Source of the DNA: Antitrichia curtipendula | Lineage: Eukaryota > Streptophyta > Bryopsida > Hypnales > Leucodontaceae | DNA length: 64,000 nt | Assembly: GCA_951230915.1 (NCBI GenBank) | Contig: OX579639.1 | Location: 14,322,001-14,386,000 of the forward strand | Direction of reading: 5' to 3' | Part shown: piece after piece, positions 1 through 13,303 of the stretch | How positions within the stretch are numbered: position 1 is the stretch's first letter | Layout of the letters: each line of letters begins with the position of its first letter | The notes under the pieces: generated by a model | What the model was told of the DNA's origin: nothing | Seen by the model: only the letters and a program-made list of their open reading frames with translations | Databases searched by the model: none | Made by a program: the position numbers and the translations under genes

Positions 1-414
1 TTTTCTACTTTTCATGCTTCACATTATCTTCTTTGATGCAAATTGCAAAAAAATTATAGTACTTATATTTTATAACACATTTTTGTCTTGTCTAAATCCC
101 TTGGGTATTTAGGGATAAGAGTTTTATATCAATGTTTTCCCCATAACTTTTGGACAAGTAAAAAAGTGTTTTAATTTGTTCATGGAAGATTCTTTGTAGA
201 ATTGATCTATATCAACAAAAGAAGCTTTTATTCAATCCATTATGATTAATGAAGTAAAAAAATATGCAAAACTATTTTGTTGTGTTGAAAGTCATTGAAC
301 AAAAGTGAATATTGCTTTTTTAAGTACATAATGGCAACTTGGATAGAATTGGGCATGCCTATGTTAGATAAAAATTTGCTTACATTCTTGAGTGACACCT
401 TGTGATTGCTTTGT
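1..414. other. AT-rich intergenic DNA, nothing recognised
   Basis: AT-rich sequence with short A/T runs and no convincing reading frame. It ends at the left terminus of the foldback element that begins at 415. Confidence 0.6.
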
Positions 415-1559
415 CATAACATTCAAGAGCCTTCAGAGAGGCTGCCTTTGCCTCTCTGAAGTCTTCATCCACGAAATGCATCCACATATTATTAATATAA
501 GCTTCAGGACGGAGACAATGGCAGTACATTTATGGTGCGATCTATTTATTTGGCTAATTCTAGGACAAAATATACAAACAAATAATTATAAAGATAGATG
601 GTCTGTCAAAAATCAAAGAATTCATTGAGTATTATACCAATGAAATCTAACCATTAGCCATCAATAACTCAATTTGATTTTTCTGACGGCAAGAGAAGCT
701 CTTTATGTAAACTTAGGGTAGTAGGAGATAGAACAACCCATGTGGGATATGTAATTTAGAGTTTGTAATTTCTCAACCGCTCATAATTAAGTCTAAAGTA
801 GGAATTGTGTTAAAATTATAATTTCAGGCCTCATTTAGGCATAGTGGAATACCTTTTTTTGAAAACATTTGAACTAAAAAAAGTTTTGTAATCAAGATAA
901 GTTTCATCTACAAAATTCCGTTTTAGATTTAGATCTTCCAATCAAAAGTTATGGACAAATTTCAGAGAGGATGTATGAAAATGTCAAAAAAAAATCCTTT
1001 CAAACCCCTCTATGAAATTTGTCTATAACTTTTGAGTGGAAGATTAAAATCTCAAACAAATTTTTGGAGATGAAATATAACTTGATTCTACAACTTATTT
1101 TAGTTCAAAGTATATTGGAAAAAATTATTTTACTATGCCTAAATGAGGTCTGAAATTATAGTTTTAACACAATTCCTACTTTAGACTTAACTATGATCGG
1201 TTGAGAAATTACAAACTCTAAATTACATATCCCACATGGGTTGTTCTACATCCTACCATCCCATATGTTCATAAATAATTGTCTTCTAATTCCAAATCAC
1301 AGAACATGAATGGCTTACAAAGCAATGTGACGGAATTCAAACAGTGAAATTTTTGACCTGGATGAATTGATTGTAATATGTTTAAAATTATTTTTTGTGT
1401 TCAATTTCCCAGTGACCCGATTGTGCAGTCCTGACCTTGGCACTGAGCAGAAGTCTGACATTATTGACGCGTGGCTTATTAGCTAATGTTGGGTGTGGAA
1501 TATTTCACATCATTCCGTCAGAGGGAAGGCAGCTGCTCTCACAGCTCTTGAATGTTATG
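415..1559 (+). mobile_element. Foldback transposon-like element, copy 1
   Basis: Both ends carry the same inverted terminus, CATAACATTCAAGAGC, at 415-430 and in reverse complement at 1544-1559. Inside lies a long imperfect inverted repeat with arms near 694-970 and 1006-1287 around a loop of about 35 bases. The left end also has a small hairpin with the stem CTTCAGAGAGGC. A second copy lies in the opposite orientation at 38718-39919 and matches along its whole length. No clear target-site duplication is visible at either copy. A short frame at the left end is conserved between copies but resembles no transposase. The element is most likely non-autonomous; a Mutator-like or foldback class is a guess. 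Confidence 0.7.
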
Positions 1560-1639
1560 GTTATGTACTGATTAAGTGGATTTTCTTAGTACTAAATCCC
1601 AATACCACCAAAATTTAATATTATCAGTACTCTTATTAA

Positions 1640-3361
1640 CCCCTGAACGGCCCTCGGGCTCCAGGGATACGGCACCGTATAGCCCGAATACGGTGAGAGC
1701 AGAAATTCAAGCTGCACTTTGGAGGTGAAAATTTGAGAATCCAGCCGTTCCGATGGATTACGCCAGCCGTTCAGGTGTTGGATTAATTTTGGTTGGGCGC
1801 TGATCTCCCGCACCACACTGAATTTTAGCAAAATGACTGCTGACAAACCTCGCTCTGTCTTATGGGCCGAGTTCTCTTTTTTTGCCAAATTCATCAATGA
1901 GTTGGCGCTCAATCGCTCCGGTGGATGGCATCACCGGGTTGCATGGACTGCTAAAAAAAAAATATGACTCAAGATTCGCCGCGGTTTCTAAATTGTGGGC
2001 TCCGAAGCTCCGTATGCACACGAGCCGGGTCACCCGGAAATACCCCGGTCGAATTCGAGTTACGCTTCGCGGGGACGGCCTCGTTGTCAAATACCTCCTG
2101 TACGATGCAAGATCAGTGAGGCCATGTTGGCGACAGCCAGGCAAGTCGCGGTGGCGGGACGGTAACCACTTTTGGTAGGAAAGCTGATTGGCAGCGCTTT
2201 CTGGAATCTGGACACCTGTAACTGCTCTTGGCGTCGACAAGAGACCCTGGCTGGTGACAAGTGCATGACAATTATGGTTCACAGGAAAGAAATCAGAGTC
2301 CAAAGCTTAATCAATTTTGATTTATAATTTCACGTATAAGTAGTCTTTGAATGCAACCACACAAGCGTGGCACTACATGTGTTCGTGAGAGATCTCGGAG
2401 CGTTGAACGGCATACTTGCACATGGAAACCCACAACTTGCCTATGGGTTGACGTACGATCAAAGTGTTACCGAACGGAATCTAAGTGCCGACTGAAGCAA
2501 CGAGCCCCGACTGTAAAAATTTCCTTCTCATGACTGCACGCAATCCGACAATTTCTACCTGCTCGAAATGCCAAATCTAACTACGGCAACCTAACATGAA
2601 AGCAACCCTGCAACTGACAACCGTGAAACTAACAATCCAGATTTGCTCAATTTGCACTTGCAAGCATTGGCAGCCTGAACGTCCGCATCACTGCAACTAA
2701 CAACAAGAACCCTGCAACTTCAAAGAAAAAAGACTCGTCCACCGCAATAAGGCTCCTCCTTACGCGCTATGACTTCAGCGCCAAGAGTGCAACAATTGCT
2801 TCTCCCTCCCCAACTGCCACAAATTTCAGGCCTCGTCACACCTGCTCACGGATCCAAACCAATCCCACATCATAACCACCACAACCCCACCATCACCGCC
2901 ACTTCCACTACGCCTAATCCATCCCACTATGCCTAATCACGTATAAGCACACCTTGCCATCATCAGAATTTCCACCGTGCAATCCCTGAGGAATTTTGAA
3001 CACAATTGTCGCCCGAAAACCCCTCTCCGCAGCAGAATCCTAAGGCGCCGCTTCCCGCCAAAGCCCCGCTCTCCCGCCTCCAACTTCCAACGGCAACAAA
3101 CACGTAGACAGAGACCGACCTGATGAAGCAACGGGTCCAGGAGCATACGTAGAGGGGTGCAAACGTATCCCATTTCACGTATTCTGAACGGGTGTGATCG
3201 TAACCCTATGTATTGACTGCCATATCAAACAACCATCGATGCATTTCGGGAAGTACTACAACTTTGCTGCGAGGTGGAAACCCTAATTCCTTCTCCGAGG
3301 TAGTCAAATACATGGAAAACTAAACCATACGGCCACAGAGGGCCTCCAGGCCGTTCAGGGG
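1640..3361. mobile_element. GC-rich 1.7-kb TTAA-flanked element (piggyBac-like ends)
   Basis: The element is flanked by TTAA on both sides (1636-1639 and 3362-3365) and has perfect 13-bp inverted termini, CCCCTGAACGGCC. A TTAA target duplication with termini starting CCC is characteristic of the piggyBac superfamily. Its interior is clearly richer in G and C than the AT-rich DNA on either side. Short frames exist on both strands (up to 147 codons on the minus strand at 1860-2303), but none shows transposase motifs, so it looks non-autonomous. Its termini differ from the CCCCTAAAGGACC set found elsewhere in the window, so it is a separate subfamily. Confidence 0.65.
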
Positions 3362-5936
3362 TTAATTCAATTAGTGTAGGATGCATTGATTTTCTTATAC
3401 AACATTTGTTTAAAGAATATATATTTCTAAGATTTTAAAGACTTCATAGCAAAAAAAAGTTTAATCCTTTATTTTTCTAGTAGTAAAATAATAAAATTAT
3501 TCATAATTAAAATATTAAAAAAAAAAATAAAAATAAAAAAATAAAAATAAAAATAAAAAAAAATAAAAAAAAATAAATAAATAAATAAATAAATAAATAT
3601 ATATATATATATATAAATTAAAACAATTAGTATGCCTTACACTAATTAATCCCAAGATATGTGAATCAAAAATTGACAAATACTAACAAAACTATCAAAA
3701 ATCAACATTTTCTTAAAAAAGGTTATTAATATAATTTTATTCATTTTGTAGAATTTATAACTAGAGGATCTTATTTTCAACTAGTAATTGGGTCACATGT
3801 AGAAAAATTGGGGGTCATGGATAATGTATGTGCTTGCAAAGTGGAAAAAATGCTCCTTTTTAGATTGCCATTAAATTTGACAAAATTACTTTATTGGACT
3901 TTCAAGCCCCATAATTCAAATTTCCTTTGCAAAAAGATTTAGGAACTTCAAATTTGAGTCAAGCCTCAAATTAAGAAGAAATATGCAAATTTTTAAAGCA
4001 AATGATGTTGCGTTCCCTCTGTCCAAGTTAGGACCCAAACAAAAAAACTCATAATTTTTTTCCAATTACTGGATCTTCATAAAAATTAGATCTCATAGAA
4101 ATTTGTTTGTTTCCTTTATCTCAAGAAAAAAAATTGAGGGAAAAAAAATGATACTTCATTTAGATATCCAAATTTCAACTTATGAAGAGCTTCATAGGAA
4201 GCGTTTTCTGAATTCCCTGCATGCATTCTACTGCAAATCCCCTCCAAAGACACATAGAAATGTTACAAATTGTTGTTCATAAGGAATGTGACTCTCACAA
4301 GGAAATGTGAGACAAGGAACTTTAAGGGAATTTCAAGGAGGAAATTCGTGCATTTTTGAGTGTTATGTAAAGATGTCCCCACCTCAAAATCAACTCAATT
4401 TTTAAAATTCATTACTCTAGAATGTAAACTTAGGCCTCTAAAATACGATTTTAATTTAGATTTTGGTTTGCATAAACATTACAGTTTGTAGATTTTGGAA
4501 CTGAAATCTGACGGGTATGTAGATTTTGAATTTCCAATCTTACTAATTTATACATTTCAAAATTGTTAGTATAGACCAATTTCTAGATTTTAAAATATTA
4601 GGAATATGTAGATTTCATTCATTTGAACAATTTACAATTTCATGTATTGTAAAATTTCTAAGATTCTAAAATGTACTAACTGTAGATATGTTAGATTTAT
4701 GTGAAATGATTACATTGTCTAGAAGGTTGACAACTTACAAGTCTTATGTGACCAACCTCACGCTGACCTTGACAATTGATATGGGATAATTTGCATCTCC
4801 TAAAATCTACCAAATATTAGGTGGAAACAACGTAAAAATGTAAGATGCGTCAATGTGTTGCAAAATCTACCAATTGAATTGCACACCAAGGATTTGGAAG
4901 AAATTTATGAAAATCCTTGCAAAGAAAATCCACAATTTCTTTTTGCATAGAAATTCGTTGAAAGATCCCTTCATGATGATATTAGAACACAGGGAAACAT
5001 AGAAATTAGAAAAAACTTGCAGGAAAAAAATACAAAATCTCCAAAACAATTGCAGGGAATTCCAAAGGAGTTTGCTATGCTTTAAAGGTTAATTGAATTA
5101 ATTTGTATACAAGTATTTATATAATTAGTTGTTGTCAGCTCTTTGGAAGTTCTAAGCACTAAGTGCGTCCTCAATAGGACTGATATATTATCCTTTTAAA
5201 TAAAATTCTAACTTTTCATGGGTTTATAATTAGGACTTAAATTTTTTATCATTTGGAAGTGCATCAAAAAGTACTTTAAATAGATAGAAGAAAACTCAAA
5301 TTTAGACATTGCACAATAAAACTTCAAAAGATAGCAAGAGACAAAAATTATAGAGATGTTGACAAATTACACTTACCAAAGCAAAATTTGGCCAATTACA
5401 TGGTAGATGGCCAATTGCACGGCATGCTCTTCCAAATTGTCATACTTTTTCAAGCATTGTTATGGGTGTCAATTAATTGAACCTTTCCTTTTTTGCATGA
5501 AATTTTATTTTTTAATGTAGAATTTTTTCTTCTACTTACTTTGCATTAGGTCTATTTTTTTTAAATTCATCGGAATAGAATGAGGTTTGTGATCCTCCAC
5601 TTAAAAATTCCAATACTAACCTTGTTTCCGATCATGCACAGTAGATGCTCGTAGAGCATCATTAGTACTACGCCAGCATCTAGCATTGGTATATGCCATT
5701 TGCAGTTATATCTTTTTTTTGAAGTCACTTTCCGTTGCATGCACCTCAATCCGACAACTATAGTGCCCCTCTAAATCTATAAGTGTGTTGGGGATGCCCT
5801 AAGTGCATCTACAATGCTCCTGAGTTCCCAAATGGTAATGGTATAGTAAAGGATCAATGTCGTGTCACTCTGCATCACTAACAATGGATGTCGTAAACTA
5901 CAAGTACTAGAGCTTACACAAATTATCAAGTGTAAG
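3362..5936. other. AT-rich intergenic DNA
   Basis: No gene is recognised. Apart from the A/T microsatellite listed separately, I see only low-complexity AT-rich sequence. The stretch near 5440-5550 resembles 7645-7760 in the same orientation (both contain TCATAC...CATTGTTATG...TTTGCATGAAA), so an older repeat pair may flank the large palindrome between them. Confidence 0.5.
3511..3616. repeat. A/T-rich microsatellite (A4-9T)n, (AAAT)n, (AT)n
   Basis: A run of AAAAAT-type units passes into AAAT repeats and then an AT dinucleotide run ending near 3615. It is a simple sequence repeat. Confidence 0.9.
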
Positions 5937-6933
5937 CATTGCTAATAAGAACCAAGAAGAAGCTCTTGAGTGTAAGAAACCATGTCCAACTCATTTTGTG
6001 TGATTCCAATAAAAAATGAGAAAGATATGAGAGTTTGAGTGGGATGGTTCAAACCTTCATATATGCTGGACCAAACTAGCGTTAGTGGTGATTTGGTGTT
6101 TGGGGGTCATGAAAGTGGTGGTTTAGAGATAGAAAGACCACAAATTACATTAGCTACCCCCAAATTGCAAAATTCCCAAAAATTGCCAAAATTGAAGAAA
6201 TGGCATTTTGAAGTTTAGCATTGGGGGTTGTTTTTGGAGGTATTTTTGATGGTGGTTGTTGATGTTTTGTAAGCGTTGATAGCTTGGCAAAACGGGAGAG
6301 ACAAAGACCGGTTGACTCTTAGAAGCTATCGGATTATTTACTAAGTCAATTATCAAGGTAATTTTTTTATAAGTTATAAGGATAATTTTGAAAGTTACAA
6401 GAGTATTTATTAGGATAATTTTAGAAGTTATTGGAGTAGTTATTGGGATAATTTTGAAAATTACTCCAGTAATTATCCTTGTAACTTTTAAAAATTACCT
6501 TGATAATTAACTTAGTAAATAGTCCGGTAACTTCTAAAAGTCAACCTGTCTTTGTCTCTTCCATTTTGCCAAGCTATCAACGCTTGCAAAACATCAACTA
6601 CCAATACCAAAAATACCTCCAAAAACAAACCTCAATGCCAAACTTCAAAATGCCATAACTTTTTCAATTTTTGGCATTTTTTGGCATTTTTTGGCAATTT
6701 TGTAGTTTTGGGGTAGCTAATGTAATTTGTGGTCTTTCTATCTCTAAACCACCACCTTAATGGCCCCCAAACACCAAATCACCACTAACGCTAGTTTGGT
6801 CCAGCACATATGAAGGTTTGAACCATCCCACTCAAACTCTCATATCTTTCTCATTTTCTATTGGAATCGCACAAAACGAGTTGGACATGGTTTCTTACAC
6901 TCAAGAGCTTCTTCTTGGTTCTTATTAGCAACA
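5937..6933. repeat. Approximately 1-kb inverted repeat (giant hairpin)
   Basis: The left arm, about 5937-6387, is the near-perfect reverse complement of the right arm, about 6471-6933, around an 83-base loop. For example, GCTAATAAGAACCAAG at the left edge is mirrored by CTTGGTTCTTATTAGC at the right edge, and similarity continues to the loop with scattered substitutions. By eye the arms are well over 90% identical. There is no coding capacity. It could be a foldback or MITE-type element, or a recent inverted duplication. A transcript across it would fold into a hairpin of over 400 bp, a possible small-RNA source. Confidence 0.85.
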
Positions 6934-8100
6934 TCTTAAACCCTCTCAGACCCTCCAAGACCCTCCAACTCCAAATCAACACCTTCAACATCCAAAACTT
7001 CAAAACTTGAATTGCTAGCACTTCCGCACCACCAACGCATCCAATGCCCAAACAACACAATAAAGCTCCTCAACTACTCTAGTGCTCAAACATCAGCACC
7101 TCTTTCATTCTCTTCAAGTAATAAGCATCCAAAATACTCCCAATGCTTCTTCTATATCTCGATAGGACTAATCTTGCATAGAAAATGAAGTATGTAAGGA
7201 GAAACCTTAGATTATGTAAATTGGCAACACCGCCATCATCTACAATCAACCCTCAAGGTATTTCATCTCTTGAACTCCACGAAACCTTCACAAACAAGAC
7301 TTGAAGAGAATGAAAGAACCAAAGGGGCGGACTAAGATTACAACCACCCCAAAGGAACCTCCAAATAGCTCTATTTACACCTCATACAATCTCAAAACAC
7401 TAGACTAGCTCCCCATTGACTAATATATGGTCAATTTGGCTATACCAAGCCTACAATCAACTCATGTCACGCCTAATAGAGCCTAACAATTCTCCGTTAT
7501 GAAATAACATGACATTAATTCCTAAAACATTCCTTGATGCAATAAGCATTGGTCTCTCTTTATTTTTGGGCCTCATTATCCTTCCCAAACCTACCAACGT
7601 ATTGAAATGTGAAGGGCTTGTGACTTGGATCAAAATACAAAAACTTATTGTTGTCATACCTTTGCTTGCATTGTTATGTGCCCAATAAATTCAACCTTCC
7701 ATTGTTTGCATGAAAAGTGTTTTTCTAAGGTAGAATCTTTTCCTTCCCTTGTTTTTATAATGCCCAAAATTTCATTTGATGTTTGGATTGCCAACTTTGC
7801 ATTGGATCAATTCGTCCAAAAAGAAAACCGGCATTGTGTGGACCTTGTGGAATGCCCCGCCATTTGTTGTTACAGTTATAGGGATGGTTGGAGTTATAGA
7901 AGTTGCAACGCAACTCCAAAGGCCTCCAAAAATGTTCAAGCATTTCATGAGAACAACTTGTTAATCTGTAGCAAGTGAGTGCATCAATCCCCAATCCAAG
8001 ATTGTAGGTTAGCTAGAGACTAATACTTATTTTCTAAGCTATCAAGACTACTAAGGATCAGATTTGGATGGAGAAGCCTACTTCAAAGTAGATCAAATTA
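6934..8100. other. Intergenic DNA between palindrome and LINE
   Basis: The region is moderately AT-rich. Frames at 7625-7978 (plus) and 7755-7994 (minus) overlap each other and resemble nothing I know. The 5' part of the LINE may begin within this stretch, but no boundary is visible. Confidence 0.4.
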
Positions 8101-8776
8101 GGGGTTTCCATTGAAGTTCAAGATAGTCCGGCATGGAGAAATCAATGTGTGTGGACACACTTTGTGACAAGCTCGCCCACGCCCCGTTGGCAATGCAATC
8201 CAACGGAGGGAATTTGGATAGAAGAACGCAATGGTAAGACGAATCAACTGAACCTAAGCTGGTAGCAACGGTAACAAATCTTGGAAGGCACAACACAATT
8301 CACCCCACTAAAGTGATTTTGGGCGAGCATCTACTAGACAGGTATTCTTGTAGCTCTACTAGTTTCTTTCTTTGCAATATTCCTCTTGAGGTGAAAATCA
8401 ATCATGAAATGGTTAAATGTGAAAAAATAAGAGATTGCAAAAACTTGCTATTATCACATACTTTATAAGTGGTAGACAACTAGAGTCTATCCTAAACAAA
8501 TGGATAACAGCAATCCAAGCCCAAGTTGGCGGTTGGGTTGGTCTAGAGAGGAATTTAGGGCATGGTTTATTCCAGATTCTAATTAGGCGTAGAAAAAGCA
8601 CCCAAAAAGTCCTTACACTTATCCCTCACCGTCCAAAATAGAGGATGTGCTTGTTCCAAACATGGACCATAAGGTTTAACGCTAGTCAACCTACGTAGGT
8701 AAAAATCTTGACTTGAATCTCCTTGCATGGTGTCCCATGTGAATTTATGGACGTTGCATAAGACATTGTTGTAGGC

Positions 8777-9000
8777 TTGGGCGACGTACTTGGGAGCAAC
8801 AAGAAGAATCCATACTTTGTGGACCAAAGATTCTATGTGGCGCTTCGTGCGGGCTGTGGATGGCAAACGCAACTAGTAGTGACCAACTCAACCATGAAAG
8901 AGACAACAGCCATTGCAGTTGACTATTGCAATCTGTCTATAAGATGCCGCCTATGTCATTGAACAGATCACCTAGTCAAGGAGTGCTTGGACATGAAGAA
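8777..9000 (+). pseudogene. LINE ORF1 remnant with broken CCHC zinc knuckle
   Basis: The frame holds a gag-like stretch (VDQRFYVALRAG..WQTQLVVTN) followed by a C-x2-C-x4-H-x4-C zinc knuckle that reads CRLCH, stop, TDHLVKEC. An in-frame TGA therefore falls inside the knuckle. Such proteins bind the element RNA. Earlier ORF1 sequence, including a QAQVGGWVGLERNLG segment near 8510, lies just upstream in the neighbouring decayed frame. Confidence 0.7.
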
Positions 9001-10439
9001 AAATCCCATGTCCCAATCACCATAGATGGACACTAATGCTCACCGTAGCCTTATAGAGGCAGAACAAGAGACAAGAGAAACAACGGGCAAATCCCCAACA
9101 CAACCACTGGCCTCTTTGCTACCTCCCACCTCCACCATCCATTGATGGACAAAACCCGGCAATCCTGCTCAATAGTGAGGATTCCCTAAGTAGTGGCAAT
9201 CTTTCTTTAGATGCAACCCTCCAATCCGATACTATGAAAGTTTGTCCAATCATTACAAACAAAGTTTGGCAGAATATAAAAAGGAAGAAGAAGGGACTAG
9301 TTGTTGCCATGTCTCGACCCTCTTTTTTGAAGACAACCACCCATCACAAATCCATCCAACAAATGGTTGACAAAGCCCAAATCTAGCTTGACAAAGGAAG
9401 GTATGGGAGTTACAGAACAAACCCTCGTAACATACACAACCCTAGTAGAGATACGCAAGAGATGAGCAAAGACACAAGCAACATATCCAGGTCCAGACTA
9501 CATGAGACTATACATAACGGTGAATAGGAACTAAGATGTCAAGCAATAGAAACATGTGGCGTACTGTAGGGTTGTTCGGACGTCCAGCGTCCGCGGATGC
9601 GAGGTCCCCGGACATCTTGTGACAAGCAGACTTTACCATCCGCTAGGCTGGACGTTGGACACTGAGGTCCGCTGCATCCAAACATCCAATTTTCGGACGC
9701 AATTTTGAGCCGGACGTTGAAATTCGTCAACCTTGGCACCCGCCTTGGCATACTAGAGTGAAAGAAGAGCTTAACCAAATCAGCCAGTCATCCCTCCATA
9801 TTGCCCCTCCACCAAGCATACCCCACCGCTTCATGGCCGGCTGCAAAATTATTGCTCCTTTGGAAACATAATCCCCTTCATCAATGTAGGTTAGGCCAAC
9901 GAACCATGGTGCCGCACTTGATAGATCCATAGAAAATTGAAGCCAGTATGAAGCTCCGACCGCCACAACTCACAATTCCAATCCAACAATGATCCTAATC
10001 AATCTCGTCATGCTAGACACGCTAAATCTCCCGGCCATCACCACGTAGCGTTTCATCGACCTTAACAAGGCAACAACAAACTCTGCCTCAACCATTCAAA
10101 GCAACATTTGAGAAGGAAATTGTTAGGTATACTCACAACTTTTGAACGTAGTGGTCTATGTGTTGATGCACTTCCTGCTCGAATCCACTTCTCCTCACAT
10201 CCCAACAACTATAGCCATCTCGTCAAACTTTCAAGAAGAAGTCTTTGAATGGATGAGGCGAAGACAAAACAACTTCAACTCCACCCCTAATCCCAAGGCC
10301 TTACACTCAATCAACAAACTCATAGAAATGAGGCTGCAGAAATGTCGAGGAGATAGCAATCCTTATTTCTTCAACAAAAGAAAGACATGCCACGAAGAAA
10401 CTTAGAAAGCCATGGCTTGAAAAATGTCATATTAGCCGG

Positions 10440-11060
10440 AGTTATTCAACATTATGAAAGTGGCGCTGATGTTTCAGAATGTGCAGGGCCTCAATGACCT
10501 TGTTAAAAGGCGTTTAGTTAGTAACTACTACCATCCATTTCTGAAGGAGATAGACATCCTTTGCTTATAAAAACATTGCTTGCGACCGAACGAACTAAGG
10601 AACCTTGGATGCATGATCTGGCCGAAGGCCACATTCTTCGTTAGAGAAGCAACAACTGAACCACAAAAGATCAAAGAGCTAAGACATGTGGAATGCATAT
10701 GTGAGTTGGACCACACTACCCAATCACCCAACTAGGGCATTCCTCATGGAACATGGCCTAAATGCCTAATGAATTTGCCTGGAGGAATTACCAGGAAGAA
10801 AACTTTCCATTCTGAACATATACACCTCTAATAGTTTGAGAGAGAGAATTGCACTATGGAAGACCCTACTTGCTACCCTACCAAAAAAACTCTAGGTGGA
10901 CAATCTACGGTGACTAGAACTTTATCAAAAGACAAGTACTCAAATCCAATCTAAATGGTTGAATCATCTCAATAGGTGAAATTAGAGCCTTTTCCCTGCT
11001 AAAGGATGCACTCAAGGTCAATGACCACTTCCCAAAAAATCCAAGGATTAAATACTTGTG
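10440..11060 (+). pseudogene. LINE ORF2 endonuclease remnant
   Basis: At 10550 the frame reads IDILCL, stop, KHCLRPNELRNLG..IWPKATFFVREA. This matches the AP-endonuclease motif usually written DILCLQEH, with CAA changed to TAA and the Glu codon changed to Lys. A later segment, NIYTSNSLRERIALWKTLL, follows after further stops. The enzyme would nick target DNA for reverse transcription; this copy cannot make it. Confidence 0.7.
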
Positions 11061-11413
11061 GGACAATAAATGAAGAGACAGGCTATGCTCCTTTACAAGA
11101 CTAGACAGATGCTACTCCTTTCAAGTGAACTGACCCTCCTCCAGTCACCAGTTACCACATTTGTGTTGATTGCGCCTACGCCAACCACCTCTCTATTGCT
11201 CATATCAAGCAAATACAACATGAAGAGGCGAGGAAGTCATTATACCAGATGAACAACTCCCAATTGAATGACCCAATTGTAAAGGTGGTCATCTTGCGCA
11301 TCTGGCTACAAAACTCAAGACTAGAATTTACAAGCAAGATGCAAAAAGTAACCAAGTTCTACAAACAATATTGCAAATAGCAAGCCAAGGCATAGAGGGC
11401 GTTTGAGGAGGCT

Positions 11414-12900
11414 ATGAGGTACGAGCTATTATTCCTACATGCTGACCTCCAAAGTGACCTCCAAAGTGACCTACATAACCAAGAAGCGCAAGAAAAGAGA
11501 AGCTCTATGACCGTTTGCCTACAAGCATTCAAAAAGCATGCAAAAGAAGGAATTTTTTTTTGTAGAAGGGTCAAGTGGATCAAGGTTGGTGACTCCTTCA
11601 CAAGGGAGTTCTTCAAAATGGTCAAACCCTACTAGGATGCCTTCAAAATCTTAACACTAGAAGATGAACAAGGCGTCCAAAGGGCTCACCAACAAAGCCT
11701 AGAGAACATCTGCTCTCGCTTCTTCTCTCGACTCTATTCAATAGGCAAATACTCCAAGGAACGCAAGGCAAATATCATCTCCTCGCTTGGATCCATCCAC
11801 TATAGAGTCTCCAATTCAATGAAAAGTGCCCTATCAAAGCCAATTACACTAGAAGAACTAACCGAGGCTCTAAATGCTCTCAACAAAAGAAAGGCCCTTG
11901 GACTAGATGGCATCACCGCCAAGTTTTATAAGGAATATTGGGACTTAATAAAGGACGATTACCACAAAATAATATACAAGGCCCTAAAAAAGAAGAAATT
12001 TTGAGTTGGTGTTACTACTAGGCTTATCACGCTCTTACAAAAAGGTGGAGAAAGGAGCTGACCACAAAATGAAGACCTATAATCCTACTCATCGTCATGT
12101 ATAAAGTTTTAGTCAAAGCATTACAAGCTCGGCTCCAACCCATCTTGATGGAGGTAATTGATCTTGATCAATCGGCCATTTTTCCCCTTAGATTCATACT
12201 TGATAACATCATGATCACACAAAACCATCACTTGGACACGCCATTCTAAGCAACCTCTAATCTTCCTCAAACCAAATTTTGCTAAAGCCTTTGACACGGT
12301 TGATTGGAACATTCTTTCTTGCACAATGGTTGCATTTGGTATCCCTCCATCCTTTGTATCAATGATAGAAATGCTTCTCCTCGATGCTCAAGCGAAGGTA
12401 AATGTCAATGGTGTTCACTCCCCCATGTTTCCAATTAGAAGGGGAGTACGCCAAGGTTGCCCTCTTGCCCCATACCTTTTTCTAATGGTGGCCAAAGTCC
12501 TAAATGCAATGCTAAAGAGGGATATAGACAAAGGTGTCATTCAAGTCTAAAGGCATTACCCTCTTGAGCGGGATGAAGCAATAGCTGTTGGCGTAATTTG
12601 CAAATGACACCTCTCTAACACTGTGAAGAAATGAAACCCCAGTCTGCATTGCAATTGATACGATTGAAAGATTCTGCAAGGCCTCAAGTTGGTCTTAAAC
12701 TGGACAAAATCAAGAAGATATTGGTATCATGGCATAGGCAACAATAGTTCTAACTGTATCAATCAGCTCCCTATTGTATGGGTCAATAATGAGGATTTAA
12801 GTAAATTGTTGGGCATGCCATTTGGTATATCTATTGCCACGGTTTCTATGGATGAATTCTTGTAGGAAAGGACGCTACAAAAACTACACTACTAGAGCAC
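11414..12900 (+). pseudogene. LINE ORF2 reverse transcriptase remnant
   Basis: Reverse transcriptase blocks are clear: RVKWIKVGDSFTREFF (before block 0), ITLEELTEALNALNKRKALG with LDGITAKFYKEYW (blocks 0-1), FAKAFDTVDWNIL (block 3), and FPIRRGVRQGCPLAPYLF (block 4). The catalytic block near 12585 reads LLA, stop, FANDTSLTL instead of the usual FADD form. The first catalytic Asp is now Asn, and a TAA precedes it. That block sits in a different frame from its neighbours, so a small indel lies between 12550 and 12591. The enzyme is dead. Confidence 0.85.
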
Positions 12901-13303
12901 GGCAAAAATCTACGTCATTGGAAGAATGATCATTGTCAATAGTGTTTTATTGTCCACCTTATTATGTTTTGTAGCAAATTGAGGCGGTATGAAGGCAAGG
13001 ATATAGAAGGTAACTTCAACCATTATGAATTTAATGTGGTCGGGCTCCCTTCAAAGGACCAAAATAAAAAGTATCATGGACTCAATTTTGTCAAGGCCTT
13101 GAAAATGGCGGCATCAATTTGATCAACTCGCACAACCTCTCATGGTTCATTGGATTATTAAAACATGTGAGCTGTACTCTTCCAACTTGCACTACCTCCT
13201 ACGGCACAAACTAAGCTACTTTCAACCCTAAACTAGAAGACAATGGACCCCCAACCTTGAGTATTTTACAATACAATACTTCCAAGCATACAAGGGCTCT
13301 GCC

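Noticed and set aside
1860..2303. 147-codon minus-strand frame inside the GC-rich TTAA element
   Set aside because: No piggyBac transposase motifs or cysteine-rich C-terminus; a frame of this length is expected by chance in GC-rich DNA.
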